NCBI GenBank assembly: GCA_947579605.1
Contig: OX388325.1
Coordinates: 15,433,572 to 15,497,571, forward strand
DNA length: 64,000 nt
Source: Athripsodes cinereus
Lineage: Eukaryota; Arthropoda; Insecta; Trichoptera; Leptoceridae
Reading direction: 5' to 3'
The notes under the pieces were generated by a model. The model was not told the DNA's origin. It did no database searches and worked only from the letters and a program-made list of their open reading frames with translations. This document shows positions 53,705 through 64,000 of the stretch, one piece after another; position 1 is the first letter of the stretch, and each line of letters opens with the position of its first letter. The translations under genes and the position numbers were made by a program.

Positions 53705-53895
53705 TTAGAGGTGCAATGAATATTCGGCAACTATTCGGTATTCTGGCAGCATTTTTATTATTCGGCCAATACCGAATTTTAAGTGTATTATTCGGTATTC
53801 TGCCGAATAGTTTAAATGTAAAACTGGGAGGAACTAAAAGCTTGTAGATTGTTACTATTTCATTGTCAGCTACAGATGCATAATTATTAATCCTC
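53705..53895. mobile_element. hAT-like relic
   Basis: tagaggtgcaatgaatattc at one end; tgccgaatagtttaaatgta, gaactaaaagcttgtagatt and gtcagctacagatgcataat match the inverse of 30030-30190. Confidence 0.5.
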
Positions 53896-54231
53896 AAATA
53901 TCTTTTTTATCCAACAAGGATCAAGCGCCATTTCCTCCTGCCCTTGCACACGCTTTTTGCTTCCATCACATCCGTGCAATGTCTCGTACATGCTCTCCTG
54001 TTTGTTGTACTTTGTACATATCCGTCATTTAAAATCTGGTCTATACGGTCTAGCCATTTAATCTTTAGCCGGCAACAATACCAATAATCTATTTTTGAAT
54101 TATAAACCTACTACAACGTTCAATAAAATAAATAGCCTCTATACAAACACATCGTTTATAATATTGCCCTATTGTGATGTAATTGAACGCTGTTTTCTCA
54201 CAGTTGGTGTCCGACGTTGCTGTGAAGCGTG

Positions 54232-54262
54232 GAAATATATATATGTATATATATATATATAC
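54232..54262. repeat. TA-rich microsatellite
   Basis: atatatatatgtatatatat run followed by gagagagag. Another (at) run lies at 54391-54404. Confidence 0.85.
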
Positions 54263-54840
54263 CGTAAGAGAGAGAGATTTGTAGTTTTGTTTGTATACCT
54301 TATTTTAAAATGACAACAACTTAAATATAATGATAAAGAAGATTATAGTGTATACATTTAATATTACTGCTACTATTACTATGCATAATTATATATATAT
54401 ATAATAATGATAATTAAATAAATTTAATATTTTAATTCATTCCAATTATTTTTCTTTTAATATTTGCCCTTTGTAACTGTCAACTTTCTTTGGCGGCGTA
54501 GCAGATTCTGTGATGTGTTTTGACAAGGTGTTGCAAATCTACGGCGGCGCCAAAGAAACATCATTACTAGTCTTAGAAGAGAAATGAAAGGTGTTCTTTT
54601 CATTGGCAACCTTGGGAAGTTGGAAGGATCATAAAATGATATCAATAGAAATAAATCATCCAATGTCATGATCGTCTTAAGAGCACAAAAATATTGTTGG
54701 AGTACTAAAGAAAAATTATAATTTTATTATATAATTGTTTTTTACTAATTAGTTTGTCTATTACTTTTTTTACATGTGGAATAACCAACCATAATAATTA
54801 ATAGCTATAAAGCAAAATAAGTGAGACAGTGGACAGATAT

Positions 54841-55100
54841 ATTGTCATTGCATATTCAAAAAGGGACATGTGAATTCATAAATGTTTTGACAGTTCTAGA
54901 ATAAACTGCTTATAATGACATCATAATCATTTTATAAAGTGATTCTTAGTATCAAATATTAAAATTCAATACTTAAAGAACAATATCACATGCCAATAAA
55001 AAGTCCAAACAACAATTTGAATGCCTTAATGAACAGTTTTAAAAGAGTATGCCCAAATAAAAATGTGCGCACATGTCTCTTTTTGAATATGTAACGACGA
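54841..55100. mobile_element. MITE family I, copy 2
   Basis: Same TIRs and body as 48207-48467, with few substitutions. The right end extends cgtcgtt-acat, suggesting the full TIR begins cgtcgttgcatattc. Confidence 0.9.
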
Positions 55101-55597
55101 ATGCCCTGAATATAGTCGCACATTACGAGTAGTAACTGGTCATAGGCGAGACAATATTTTTTCATACGCTACTTTAAAACTATATTTTATCTCTTTCTTA
55201 TTCATACATTTTAAATATGCATAGAAGACAGCAGAAATAGAATGTCTCAGAGAAATGAAATTTTGTGAATAGTCTATGGATAGGATTATTTGCATGTCTT
55301 TGCATAATTTGTAATTTTTTAAGCTATTTTAATTCTGCATCGCTCCACTATCTTCTGTTACTTGTAAAAAACATTATGGAATATCTAAAATTTTTATCTA
55401 CTCATAAAACATATCAATGCTTACATTGGATATAACAAAATATAGACCAATATACACTCGGTGGAACGGGTTCTTAAAGTTAAAAATAGCCGTGTCTACA
55501 CTCCTCGGTGAACACAGCAAAAGAAAGCGTTTTTCTATCTTCTCTGTGTTAATATAGAATAGAAAGGCAAATGAAATAAAATGATTTTCTTTCTCAT

Positions 55598-55905
55598 ATA
55601 TGCAAACTACTGATGCTGTGCACCCGCGCGACCAGCAGAGACCTGTAATCTCCGTAATACAGGAGAGACGATGGTCCTGGCTGGGACATGTTTTGAGAAT
55701 GCCCAATGATAGTTGGCCAAAAAGAGCACTATTCTTCCGTCGGCTCAGGCGTCCTTCTTTCACAATACACCGTTCCTATGACAACGATATCAGAGCGCAG
55801 GGAATGTTGTGGAAAGAGGTGATGCAATTGGCATAGAGACACTCTGAATGAAGGAGGCTGGTTTCTGCCCTGTGCTCCCGAGAGGAGCGTTTAGGGCGAT
55901 GATGA
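55598..55905 (+). mobile_element. LINE 3' fragment with ORF2 end
   Basis: The frame 55600-55836 reads QTTDAVHPRDQQRPVI, RRWSWLGHVLRMPNDSWPKR and a WKEVMQLA end with TAG. 'RRW.W.GHVLRM' is a standard LINE C-terminal block. The tail agggcgatgatgatgatatg follows. A second copy split by a SINE is at 5335-5700. Confidence 0.8.
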
Positions 55906-56229
55906 TGATATGCAAACAAATAAAAGAGAGACAGAACTCTTCATTCACTGCTTTCCTGAGTAGTGTGAATGCTCCTATGCCTAAATGGGCGTTTAAATGG
56001 TTTTACACAGAACGATGGATTTCATAACAAATTGCCTTGGTTGTTTTTTGTTTTTAACATGTAGCACGATTGCAAGGTAGCTGAAATAAATTAGTCTAGA
56101 ATATTTTATAAATATATTTTATTTATAATATAATTCTTACAAAACATAAATGTTTATTATCTCACATTGTTCTTCACTAATTAAAATATTAATTCTGTCT
56201 GCAAAAGACAAAAAGGGATGAATGAGAAG

Positions 56230-56520
56230 GGTCTAGGAAAATTCACCAGCAACAATTCACCGATAGGACAATTTAGCGACAGGATAATTCGTCGACAGGA
56301 TGATTCACCGACACACAATTTACCGAGAAGATAATTTGTCGACAAATGCAAAACAATTGCCTGCTACATTGGTCATTGCAAGGAACACCAATTAGTTCAA
56401 GAATGAGTTTGACAGTAGAGAGTAACATCAATAGTGTGGATATCTTTTTATAATAATAATTTTTCTTTAAATTATTTCTTTTTGAATTGTTGTCGGTGAA
56501 TTATCTGGCTCCCAATCAAA
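56230..56520. mobile_element. Element with short interspersed motif arms
   Basis: The left arm repeats a 16-19 bp motif: caacaattcaccgatagg, acaatttagcgacagg, ataattcgtcgacagg, atgattcaccgaca, ataatttgtcgaca. The right arm has ttgttgtcggtgaattatct. The middle (cctgctacattggtcattgc) resembles 36280-36330. Confidence 0.6.
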
Positions 56521-56951
56521 AACACTACTTCATAGTAAGGCCAAAACAAAATATGCACTGCGGAACAATATTTTATATATGAGTTTTTTTTTATATTTGT
56601 ATGCAGAACTCAACATTTCACATACCAAATAATTATTGTCCATGACGCATGTGACCAATATTTAGAAATCAATGCATTAAACTCAATTTGGCGATGAGTC
56701 TATTCGATGGCGATGAGTCTATTCGTTCCATTTTCTGTTTTTTTGCACACAGAATTATTATTCAATATGTCCTATTAACTTTTTATCACATTTGTATAAA
56801 TACAACATATAGTGCTTATTAATGTAAAGGTTATCATTATTTATTTACTTAATTATTGTTATTTTCTATATTAAATAGTTAATTTATGGATTGTGTTTTG
56901 CAACAGTGTTTCATAAAATGCAAAAGAAATGTATAAATGTCATTGTTTAGA

Positions 56952-57420
56952 CCAGCGATTCCCAAAGTGGTCCAGGTGAACCCCCACGAGTCCATGATGG
57001 CATGACAAAAAAATGGGGTGCATGAGTTGTAAAAGGGGGTCCACGAGTCCATAGTTAAAGTATCGGATATTCGGTAAAAGCACCAGATATTGACATAAAC
57101 AATAGTCGGTACAAATACCCGGTACATTGTAGAAAAAGGTACTGGAAGGAAATATTCTGTAAGAAAACCAAGGAGTGTTGGAAATATTTCAAATTCCTAT
57201 ACCATATAGATAAATCAGCGACTGGGGGGAGGTAGAAATTTAAACGCATAATATTTTCAAAGTAAACAATAGTCGGAACAAATACCTGTTACATTGCAGA
57301 AAAAGGTACTGTGAGAAATTATTCTGTAAGAAAACTGAGGAATTTTTTAAATATTTAAAATTCCTATACCATTTCGAAAATTTAGCGACGGGGGGGGGGG
57401 GGTAGAAATGCATGGGGTTT
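56952..57420. mobile_element. hAT-type element relic
   Basis: Starts ccagcgattcccaaagtgg, a hAT-type TIR. Contains two copies of a block with gtcggtacaaatacccgg and ttcctataccat, and a G run at 57389-57400. The right TIR was not found. Confidence 0.5.
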
Positions 57421-57469
57421 ATTTTGTAAAACTCTGTTTTTATATAGAAGAAACCTTAATTGGTTTTAG

Positions 57470-57615
57470 TGGTCAGCCGAGGATCAAATGGCTAAATGAC
57501 GTAAACTAGAGACTCAAAGATGGACACGTGCCAAGTTTAATCAACATGAGAGCATGCGTGAGGAACTGAACTGCATGAACATTGTAGAGCAAAAGCGTGT
57601 GAAAGGAATACCTAA
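57470..57615 (+). pseudogene. RTE-like LINE C-terminal fragment
   Basis: RIKWLNDVN, LKDGHVPSLINMRACVRN match the IKWQDHLYQILQDGHVLSTLN region of 52.9-53.1 kb, with stops. Confidence 0.6.
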
Positions 57616-57619
57616 ATGG

Positions 57620-58715
57620 TTCTCTATCTCAGATTGAAGTAAGTTGCTGCAGCTTGAAACATTGTTGCATTACACAATCCTGTACATAAATTGGTAACAA
57701 AAATTAAATATACAATATTATCAAAATGTTTTATCATTGGTCCCTCGAAGTTTATAGGCAAGTAAATATGGTAACGTTTGACATTTGGTCTTGAAAACAT
57801 GATTTTATTCAATCTTTTGTATCTTTGTAAATAAATAAGATATTATGTATGATTTTATTAAACAAAAACATGCCTAAAGAATGAGACGATATACAGGGTG
57901 TATTATTTTTCTTAACGCCCCTTTGCATACATATTTATGAATGTACTCAAATATTTATTAAAATTAACAAGTCAATTCACTATAAATTATTAGTTATTAT
58001 ACAGCAAAAACAGTCATGTATGAAAAAAAATCAACTACATAAATATTATTAATAATAAATGTATAATAAAATATACATCAAGTAAAAAAATAACATATCA
58101 TCACTTATGTCATACTAACTAGGATAATATATTTAACAAATTTATAACTATTTAATCACATTTGATTTCACAAGAAAAGATAAGTTCTAAAATTAAAATT
58201 AGAGACGGGTAAATGAGGATCGTTGTGTTAGAAATTTCTATGAAAAATGATCTTTTGTCTATGGTGAAAAGTGATAGTTTGAGAATGAAAGATGCAATGA
58301 CAGTTGTGTGTAAGAGGGACAGAATGCTTTGTTGTTCTTGAGAATTCCTGGTTCATTGGTTATGTGAGTTTTTAAATGAGGTTTGAACGTAATATATTTG
58401 AATCTTAGTTGTATTGTGTTTAACAAACCTATTATCGTAAGAAGTAATAAATGTAAAATATGTTTAAAAAGCTTTCAACAACTACATTAAAAAATAACAT
58501 TTCTTGATATAATGTAGTTTGCCTCTGACCAGTAGAAATGATTTATGTTGTCTAGAGAGATATTTATATGCAATATAAGTAAATAGATTAATCCAAAAAT
58601 TAACAAAGTTAATATTATGGGTAAAAAAACAAATTAAATAATTGTTTACCACATTTTTGTCCTCTCTAGCTAATTTTTAAATAAATATTATCTATATTTT
58701 TTTGTAGTCGCAAGA
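57620..58715. other. AGPAT 3' region, no other gene
   Basis: AT-rich. The AGPAT 3' UTR on the minus strand should occupy the part next to 58716. No exon or clear repeat seen. Confidence 0.45.
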
Positions 58716-58891
58716 TCACAACTGTTTCTTCATGGCAACACTATTGTTTGCTTCTATTTTCAAAGCTTCTTTGGATGTTTCGGTGAACTTCTCTTGCATC
58801 ATGTTATATACTTTATCCACTAACATGGGAATGTCATCTTTAGTGAGGCCTTGTGTAGGAACTGAAGGTAAAACGTTGATTATGAAATGTC
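58716..58891 (-). CDS. AGPAT: AGPAT last exon
   Basis: Acceptor ttaatttcag, then GHFIINVLPSVPTQGLTKDD to TGA at 58718-58716. Confidence 0.92.
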
Positions 58892-61800
58892 CTGAAATTA
58901 AAATAAATTAGTTAATAATTGATTTTAACTACGAAATGATTGTATTTTACTCAAAAACATTTTAATTATATAACAAGACCGTGCAGCACTTCTTTAAAAA
59001 ACGCGCCACTTGATATAGTATGTGTAAGAGTGCTACTGTTTTTTCTAGTTAGTAATATTTAAATCTTCTATGATTGTTATTATTTTTTTGTACTGGCAAT
59101 ATTTTAGAAAGTGACAGTACCCTAATGCATTCTCTTTCATAGCGCACACTAGTGATGTAACAAATATTCGCATTCGCGAATATTCGCATATTTCAAAGTA
59201 TTCGCATTTGAATTCGTATTCGCAAAAAATATGCGAATATTATTTTGGTAATAAAGTATCGGATATTTGGTAAAAGTACCGGATACTTACCCGGTACATT
59301 GTAGAACAAGATACTGCAAGAAAATACTCTTTAAGAAAACAGAGGAGTTTTGAAATATTTTAAATTCCTATACCATTTTGAAAATTCGGCGACGTAGCGG
59401 TAGAAATTTAAATGTTTGAGAAATTGTAGAAATTTAAGCAAGTCAATATTCGCGAATGCAAATATCGGCAACGAAAATTCGCATTCGCGAATATCCAAAA
59501 TCACACATTCGTTACATCACTAGCGCACACTTAATTTTTTCATAGGCATATTTATTAGTCTAAAGAGACACAGTTTGACGCAATAAATATTAACATTATG
59601 TACAAATTTCATCAATAAATGAACCAGTCAAGGTCCCACGAATTACCTTACAGTACATAAATGTAATTAAATATTTACGTTTTTTAAGAACATTGTCTAT
59701 CAATAAAAAAACAATAAAGAAGAAAAACAAATCGTTTTTGAATTCCATTATGGATTCTACTTCCTAAACATTGACACGGTGAATAAATGTATGTAAATTA
59801 TATTTCTAAATAATTAAAAGCAGGAAACAAAACTAAAACTATCAAAACTCTTTTGCAGTTCAGGGCGCTCGTTGCTGGAATAATCTCACACTAGCTTCAG
59901 AAGCAAATTAAAAACTGAACTCTTCACTGGCACCCTTGAGACGGTCTAGGAACTGTCAAACGGCGTCAAAAAATAAAATAAAATCATCCAAAATCATCAT
60001 CATCATCATCAGCCTCTGTAATCTAAAATCCATCACTCTTCCCCCCCTCCACTCCCTTTTTTATAATTGTATTTAATTAATTTTTGTTTTCTATATATGT
60101 ATGTATAATATGTATTTTTTTAATATATTTACGTGACAAGGACAAACATAGTATACAATACTAACAATAAGCTCAATCTATTAAAACCTTCTTATCTATT
60201 GTCTTATTTGAGTATCACATATTGTCGAATCAATATTTGAATTTGAATAAGTAAATAATATATCTTACCTTTTGAAAATCTCGGTTTATCGGCGTCCAAG
60301 AAATAATATCTTGATATGACAACAGGCTGAATAGGGCAACCTACTGCGACAGCTGCATGGAATGCTCCTTTCTTAAAAGGAAGAAGTCTTTCAGTTCCAT
60401 TACGTGTTCCTTCGGGAAACAACATGATCTTAGCTTTCCTCTTTATGATGGCTTGTGTAGTTTTGTTTAAAGTCTCCTGCGCTTGCATTTTTCTGTTTCT
60501 GTCGATGAATACAGTTCCCCAGAGCCAACAGCATAGACCAAATGGCCACAAATAAAAGAGGGCTCGTTTGCTGATTACGCAAGACTCCTTCATCAATGGC
60601 CAGAGGGTTGCCAGAGCTGAAATATACATAGAATATAATTATTAATTACCAATAAATCCAAAACTGTCCCCCCTAGAAGTTAGAAGACTAGAATATCGTC
60701 GTTGGTTCAATGAAACCTCTTATGTGCTCCAAACCAAATTTTACATGGGACGCATAAAAACTGTTTTAAAGTCCACAGATCAACAAATGTAATCAAAATT
60801 ATTATCAAATTCATGTAAAAATTTAGACGTTTTACATGAAATTGATAAAAAATTTGATTACATTTGTTGATCTGTGGAGTTTAGAACAGTTTTTTTGCGT
60901 CCCCTGTAAAAATTGGTTTTGAGCACAAAAGAGGTTTCATAGAACCGACAACGATATATAAAAATGTCTACACATTTAATAGCTGGCAGACTAAATGGTT
61001 CTAAAATATTCTTTAACAAAACAAGAAAAATGTGAAATAATTCAAATCCCTATACTAATTTCCTAAGCCGCTACAAAGAATGCTCCGTACGCTCATAGCT
61101 GCGATGGTATAATAATAATAAAATGACTATTTATATAGCGCCGTACTGTGATAATATCACTTCAAGGGCGCTTTACATTATTTAGGGTCAACATCCACGT
61201 CCATTTTTTAAAAAACTACATAATATCAATTAAAAAATTGTCGTCAGAAAGATAATAAATCATAATAAAATTAAAATAAAAAAAATCATAATAATATAAT
61301 TAAAATATAAAAATCATAAGAATAAAATAGACCATTAAAGGTCACGTGGTCTTGTCTATGGATTTGCTTTTGCTTGGGGGGCAAACAAGTCAGATTGCGC
61401 AAATCATCCTTGTAGGATGTTATGCCATAAGAGAAAAAAAAAGAAAGTCAGACGATAAAATAATAACAAAATCGACACTGACAGTTTTTTGATTATTAGG
61501 TATTCTTTAGGCGTTCCACCTAATATTACACCGTAATCGTCTGTTGTGTTGGGATGCCTGATGCCCCTCAATGATTTTTCCGTGACGTCATCCTTTAATG
61601 GTCTATTGAAATATAAAAATCATAAGAATAAAATTAAAATATAAAAATCATAATACTAAAATACAAAAATCATAATAAAAAAAATGAATTTTGTTTCAGC
61701 AGACATTCAGTCAGGTATAGATAGAAAGACAGGCTTAATTAGCAGAATTTACTAGTATTTACATTTTATTTAGGATTTACATATAAGTTTTTGTTTGACT

Positions 61801-61945
61801 CATCATCTTACTAAATAAATCTATGGAACTCTGATGATTGAGAAGTACAACATTGCCAGTATTGTTGTCTATGTTCTCCTTTCCTCTCAGTTCCCAAGAC
61901 AGTCCCATCAGTTTACCACACTGGCAACACAGGTATGCAGGAATC
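58716..61945 (-). CDS. AGPAT: 1-acyl-sn-glycerol-3-phosphate acyltransferase (partial)
   Basis: Three exons (61945-61812, 60616-60269, 58891-58716) give 218 codons of the C-terminal part. AGPAT acylates lysophosphatidate to phosphatidate in the ER membrane. Motif I is VVLLNHQSSIDLF, the NHxxxxD catalytic pair. It is followed by LWPLMKESCVISKRALFYLW and the FIDRNR motif II. Motif III is IMLFPEGTRNGTERLLPFKK, with the FPEGTR glycerophosphate-binding site. GCPIQPVVIS is motif IV. Exon 3 has INVLPSVPTQGLTKDDIPML and ends MKKQL. The GXXFI-type splice junctions keep the frame. Closest to AGPAT1/2. The N-terminal membrane exons should lie upstream, beyond 61945. Introns hold a hAT MITE and a family F MITE. 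Confidence 0.94.
59150..59522. mobile_element. hAT-type MITE with 8-bp target duplication
   Basis: GCGCACAC at 59142-59149 and 59523-59530. TIRs tagtgatgtaacaaatattc and its inverse with nearly the same sequence. Inner repeats of attcgcgaat and the ttcctataccattttg block shared with 37.3 and 57.3 kb. In AGPAT's last intron. Confidence 0.92.
59862..60085 (+). pseudogene. LINE ORF2 end, decayed
   Basis: GARCWNNLTLASEAN corresponds to GVRCWNNF at 4459, then stops. Followed by an (atc) run at 59990-60010. Confidence 0.5.
60269..60616 (-). CDS. AGPAT: AGPAT exon with FPEGTR
   Basis: Acceptor atatttcag, donor AAAAG|gtaaga; 348 bp. Confidence 0.95.
60694..60955. mobile_element. Foldback MITE, family F, copy 2
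   Basis: Same structure as 31341-31588: ggttcaatgaaacctcttat, gtccacagatcaacaaatgt and inverses. In an AGPAT intron. Confidence 0.88.
61110..61190. repeat. Short SINE-like dispersed repeat
   Basis: gactatttatatagcgccgt and aagggcgctttacattattt, an arrangement seen in CORE-like repeats of many invertebrates. Only one copy here. Confidence 0.35.
61328..61605. mobile_element. MITE family L inserted in an AT repeat
   Basis: tagaccattaaaggtcacg and cgtgacgtcatcctttaatg plus gtcta. The flanks on both sides are the same degenerate atcataagaataaaatt repeat, showing insertion into it; flanking TA may be the duplication. Confidence 0.75.
61812..61945 (-). CDS. AGPAT: AGPAT exon with NHxxxxD
   Basis: Acceptor gttttttttag, donor TTTA|gtaaga. 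Encodes IPAYLCCQCGKLMGLSWEL to NHQSSIDLF. Not the first coding exon. Confidence 0.93.
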
Positions 61946-62194
61946 CTAAAAAAACAAATGAAATTATTATTATTTTCAACCTGGATAACCATCTTTCACA
62001 TTGCACTGTTCATGAAAATATTGTGACATTAGAGCATCAGAAATGTTGTCGGTTTTTCCACTGAATTCTGGAGAAGAACATTGAAGAGAATGTAAAATAA
62101 AAATATAGCGACCGTCCAGTTCCATAAATCAACATGGCAAAAATTCTGATTGAATTGTTAATACACAAAATCAACCGCCACTCTTTAAATTCCA

Positions 62195-62530
62195 CAAACT
62201 TATAATGGAAAAAAATATGTTATAATGGAAATAAATATGTTATAATGGAAATAAATATTATTATTATTTATAAGATTACGGCAACCCGTCCCTTGTGGGA
62301 CGATTTGTGCCAAGTACAATATTTTAGGAAGATGTCACGTAATATTAAGGCATTAATTTATAAGATAATAAAATTTCTTTTGGCGGATTTTAGAATCTTG
62401 AGATATACAGACAGGGCATCAGTGTGTAAGAGGCAAGACATATTGATTGGATACTGGACTTCAGTTATCTCATAATACAAGTTATAAGAGTCTCTTGTTA
62501 TAATGGAAATAAATATGTTATAATGGAAAA
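62195..62530. repeat. ttataatggaaataaatatg tandem units
   Basis: About three 20-bp units at 62202-62260 and two at 62495-62530 on either side of a 230-bp non-repeat block. Confidence 0.75.
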
Positions 62531-62619
62531 AAATTAATGTTTTCCAAAATAAATATTTTGAATCTTTTGACTATTGAATGAAACAATGACTGTCTTTGAC
62601 AGTGCGATCATTATTATAG

Positions 62620-63365
62620 GTTATCATTTAAACGATCAGCATAATATTGATGTTATGTTCAGCAGAAAAATGTATTCTGCCGACAAATATATCATATTGA
62701 TATGCTACTTATGCCCAGCGAGAATATTATATTTCTATTGCAAGTAATATGATATTGTAAAACTCTAAATTTAATCGACCAGCAAAATTATTATTTGACC
62801 GGCATAATGATTATTTGTGCAGCAAAATAAATAAATGAGCAGCAAATCGTGAGCTAATTTTAATTAAAATTGTGAAAGCTAAATTTTTAATCTTGTTCAA
62901 ATAATAAATCTTTGTATGTAGGTAGCATCTTTTTATGTGATTTTATATGTAGCATCTGAATGAACGACACTAGCATTTTTCATAATTTCAGTTAGATATT
63001 TCGTTAATATAGCAAAGCGGAAACTGGCATTATTTTCGTAGTCATCATTAATTTGGTAAGAAATCACAAAAACTTCATGTGGATCCGAAGGTAAATTGGT
63101 GTGTGAAAAATATTGTTTATCTAATATTTTCTGCCGGTCAAATAATAATTCTGCTGCTCAAATAATGATTTTGCTGCTCAATTAATTATATTGCTGTGCG
63201 AGTATTTATTAAGCTGTTAAAATTTGTTAATTTGCCGATATAACCAAGTTTGTTTGTAAAACAAGTGTTGCGCTTATTTTTTATTTACTGCTGATGAAAA
63301 CATTGTTTGCTGTGCAAATGACTTAAATGCTGATTTTTCTTGCCGAACGAATGGATTAATAGCCG
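62620..63365. mobile_element. Element with motif-array arms
   Basis: The left arm repeats blocks of the form (g)cagcaaaat-aattatttg: cgatcagcataatattg, gaccagcaaaattattat, ttgaccggcataatgatt, tgtgcagcaaaataaat, gagcagcaaatcgtg. The right arm carries the inverse: gccggtcaaataataattc, tgctgctcaaataatgat, tttgctgctcaattaatt, tgctgtgcgagtattta. The central part is ordinary AT-rich DNA. No open frame. Confidence 0.6.
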
Positions 63366-63414
63366 TACAAATAATTAGTTCCCATTATTATATAGTATAT
63401 TTCACTTTCTGTCG

Positions 63415-64000
63415 CCTTTTTAAAGCATAATATAAATATAGCGCTCTGGTTATATACTGCGGTAGTAAGACCAATTGTATCATATGCATCAATAGTTTGG
63501 AATAACAAACTAGAACAAAAGGGATGTATTGAAAAGCTAAACAGACTACAAAGAATGGCCTGTTTATTAGTAACAGGAGCACTACATACAACTCCTACAG
63601 CTTCATTAGAAGCAATGCTCAATCTACCGCCGCTACACCTTTACTTAGAAAAGGTAGTAAAAGAGGGAATAATAAGATTGACAATTGGAGAAGCACATAA
63701 AATAAGCATGCTCTCTGAATCAAAACTAAATATAGAAATAGAAAAAGATGATATAATTAGTTTACCAAAAGATAAAATGAAAAATATCTACCACTTTGCC
63801 AAACCATACAAAGTAGAAATCCAATCCAGATCAGATATCAAAGAAAATTGGTATCAGGAACCTAATGGTGCCTTGATTTGGTATACAGATGGATCTAAAA
63901 AGATAAACGGCACGGGCTCAGGTGTATATGGTATATCACCAAAAGCAAAAATATGCAAACACCTAGGCCAAAATGCAACTATCTTTCAAGCAGAAATAAC
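63415..64000 (+). pseudogene. LINE reverse transcriptase end and RNase H, cut by window
   Basis: ALWLYTAVVRPIVSYASIVW is the usual start of the region after the reverse transcriptase. Then NRLQRMACLLVTGALHTTPT and ASLEAMLNLPPLHLYLEK follow, and the RNase H start LIWYTDGSKKINGTGSGVY with the first catalytic Asp. The frame is open to the window end. It is 5'-truncated near 63415, and its family is jockey/I-like. Confidence 0.85.

Noticed and set aside
63356..63622. Minus-strand membrane-like frame of 88 codons, considered as the missing AGPAT N-terminus
   Set aside because: It is antisense to the LINE fragment at 63415-64000 and has no AGPAT-like sequence or splice junction.

Overview
The window is nuclear DNA from an animal, most likely an insect. 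It is AT-rich, its genes are split by GT-AG introns, and its reading frames match five conserved eukaryotic genes. The repeats (tRNA-derived SINEs, RTE-like and jockey/CR1-like LINEs, Ty3/gypsy-like LTR elements, hAT and pogo/Tigger derivatives, many foldback MITEs) fit an insect, perhaps a hemimetabolous one such as a hemipteran. The order is a guess. There is no bacterial gene, operon or CRISPR array.

Host genes, left to right. (1) An unrecognised minus-strand gene with two splice-compatible exons at 8304-8057 and 6483-6258. (2) GTF3C6, a small TFIIIC subunit, minus strand, three exons between 32772 and 29176, 187 residues. (3) Syntaxin-5, the Golgi Qa-SNARE, minus strand, three exons between 41478 and 39053, 369 residues. 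(4) MBF1, plus strand, 42038-42475, one uninterrupted exon, head to head with syntaxin-5. (5) UBC12/UBE2M, the NEDD8-conjugating E2, plus strand, four exons from 43529 to 46887, 183 residues. (6) A 1-acylglycerol-3-phosphate acyltransferase (AGPAT), minus strand, three exons between 61945 and 58716; its N-terminal exons lie beyond the window or were not found. Two similar short plus-strand candidate terminal exons sit at 4889-5016 and 50773-50849. The genes are unrelated housekeeping functions (Pol III transcription, vesicle fusion, coactivation, neddylation, phosphatidate synthesis); only syntaxin-5 and MBF1 may share a promoter.

Most of the rest is layered mobile DNA. 3.6-4.3 kb: a pogo/Tigger relic. 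9.6-13.2 kb: a DNA transposon with long terminal inverted repeats and a repeated subterminal motif, split by a 5'-truncated RTE-like LINE with a 9-bp target duplication. 14.8-18.6 kb: a 74-bp minisatellite split by a decayed Ty3/gypsy element. 24.15-28.93 kb: a non-autonomous LTR element with two 987-bp LTRs and a GACT duplication. 33.0-34.4 kb: a 5'-truncated LINE carrying an intact RNase H frame. 36.6-38.1 kb: a DNA-element copy, a hAT MITE with 8-bp duplication and a MITE filled with about ten 38-bp repeats. 44-62 kb: many foldback MITEs, several in introns. 63.4 kb to the end: another LINE fragment.

I do not see an obviously new enzymatic system. The strongest unusual signals are the nested insertions with readable target duplications, a hairpin-associated mutation cluster distinguishing otherwise near-identical LTRs, elements built from a short alternating motif, the subterminal motif array, two small membrane-protein frames in the gypsy relic, and the pair of similar candidate exons. 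All calls rest on reading the sequence by eye.
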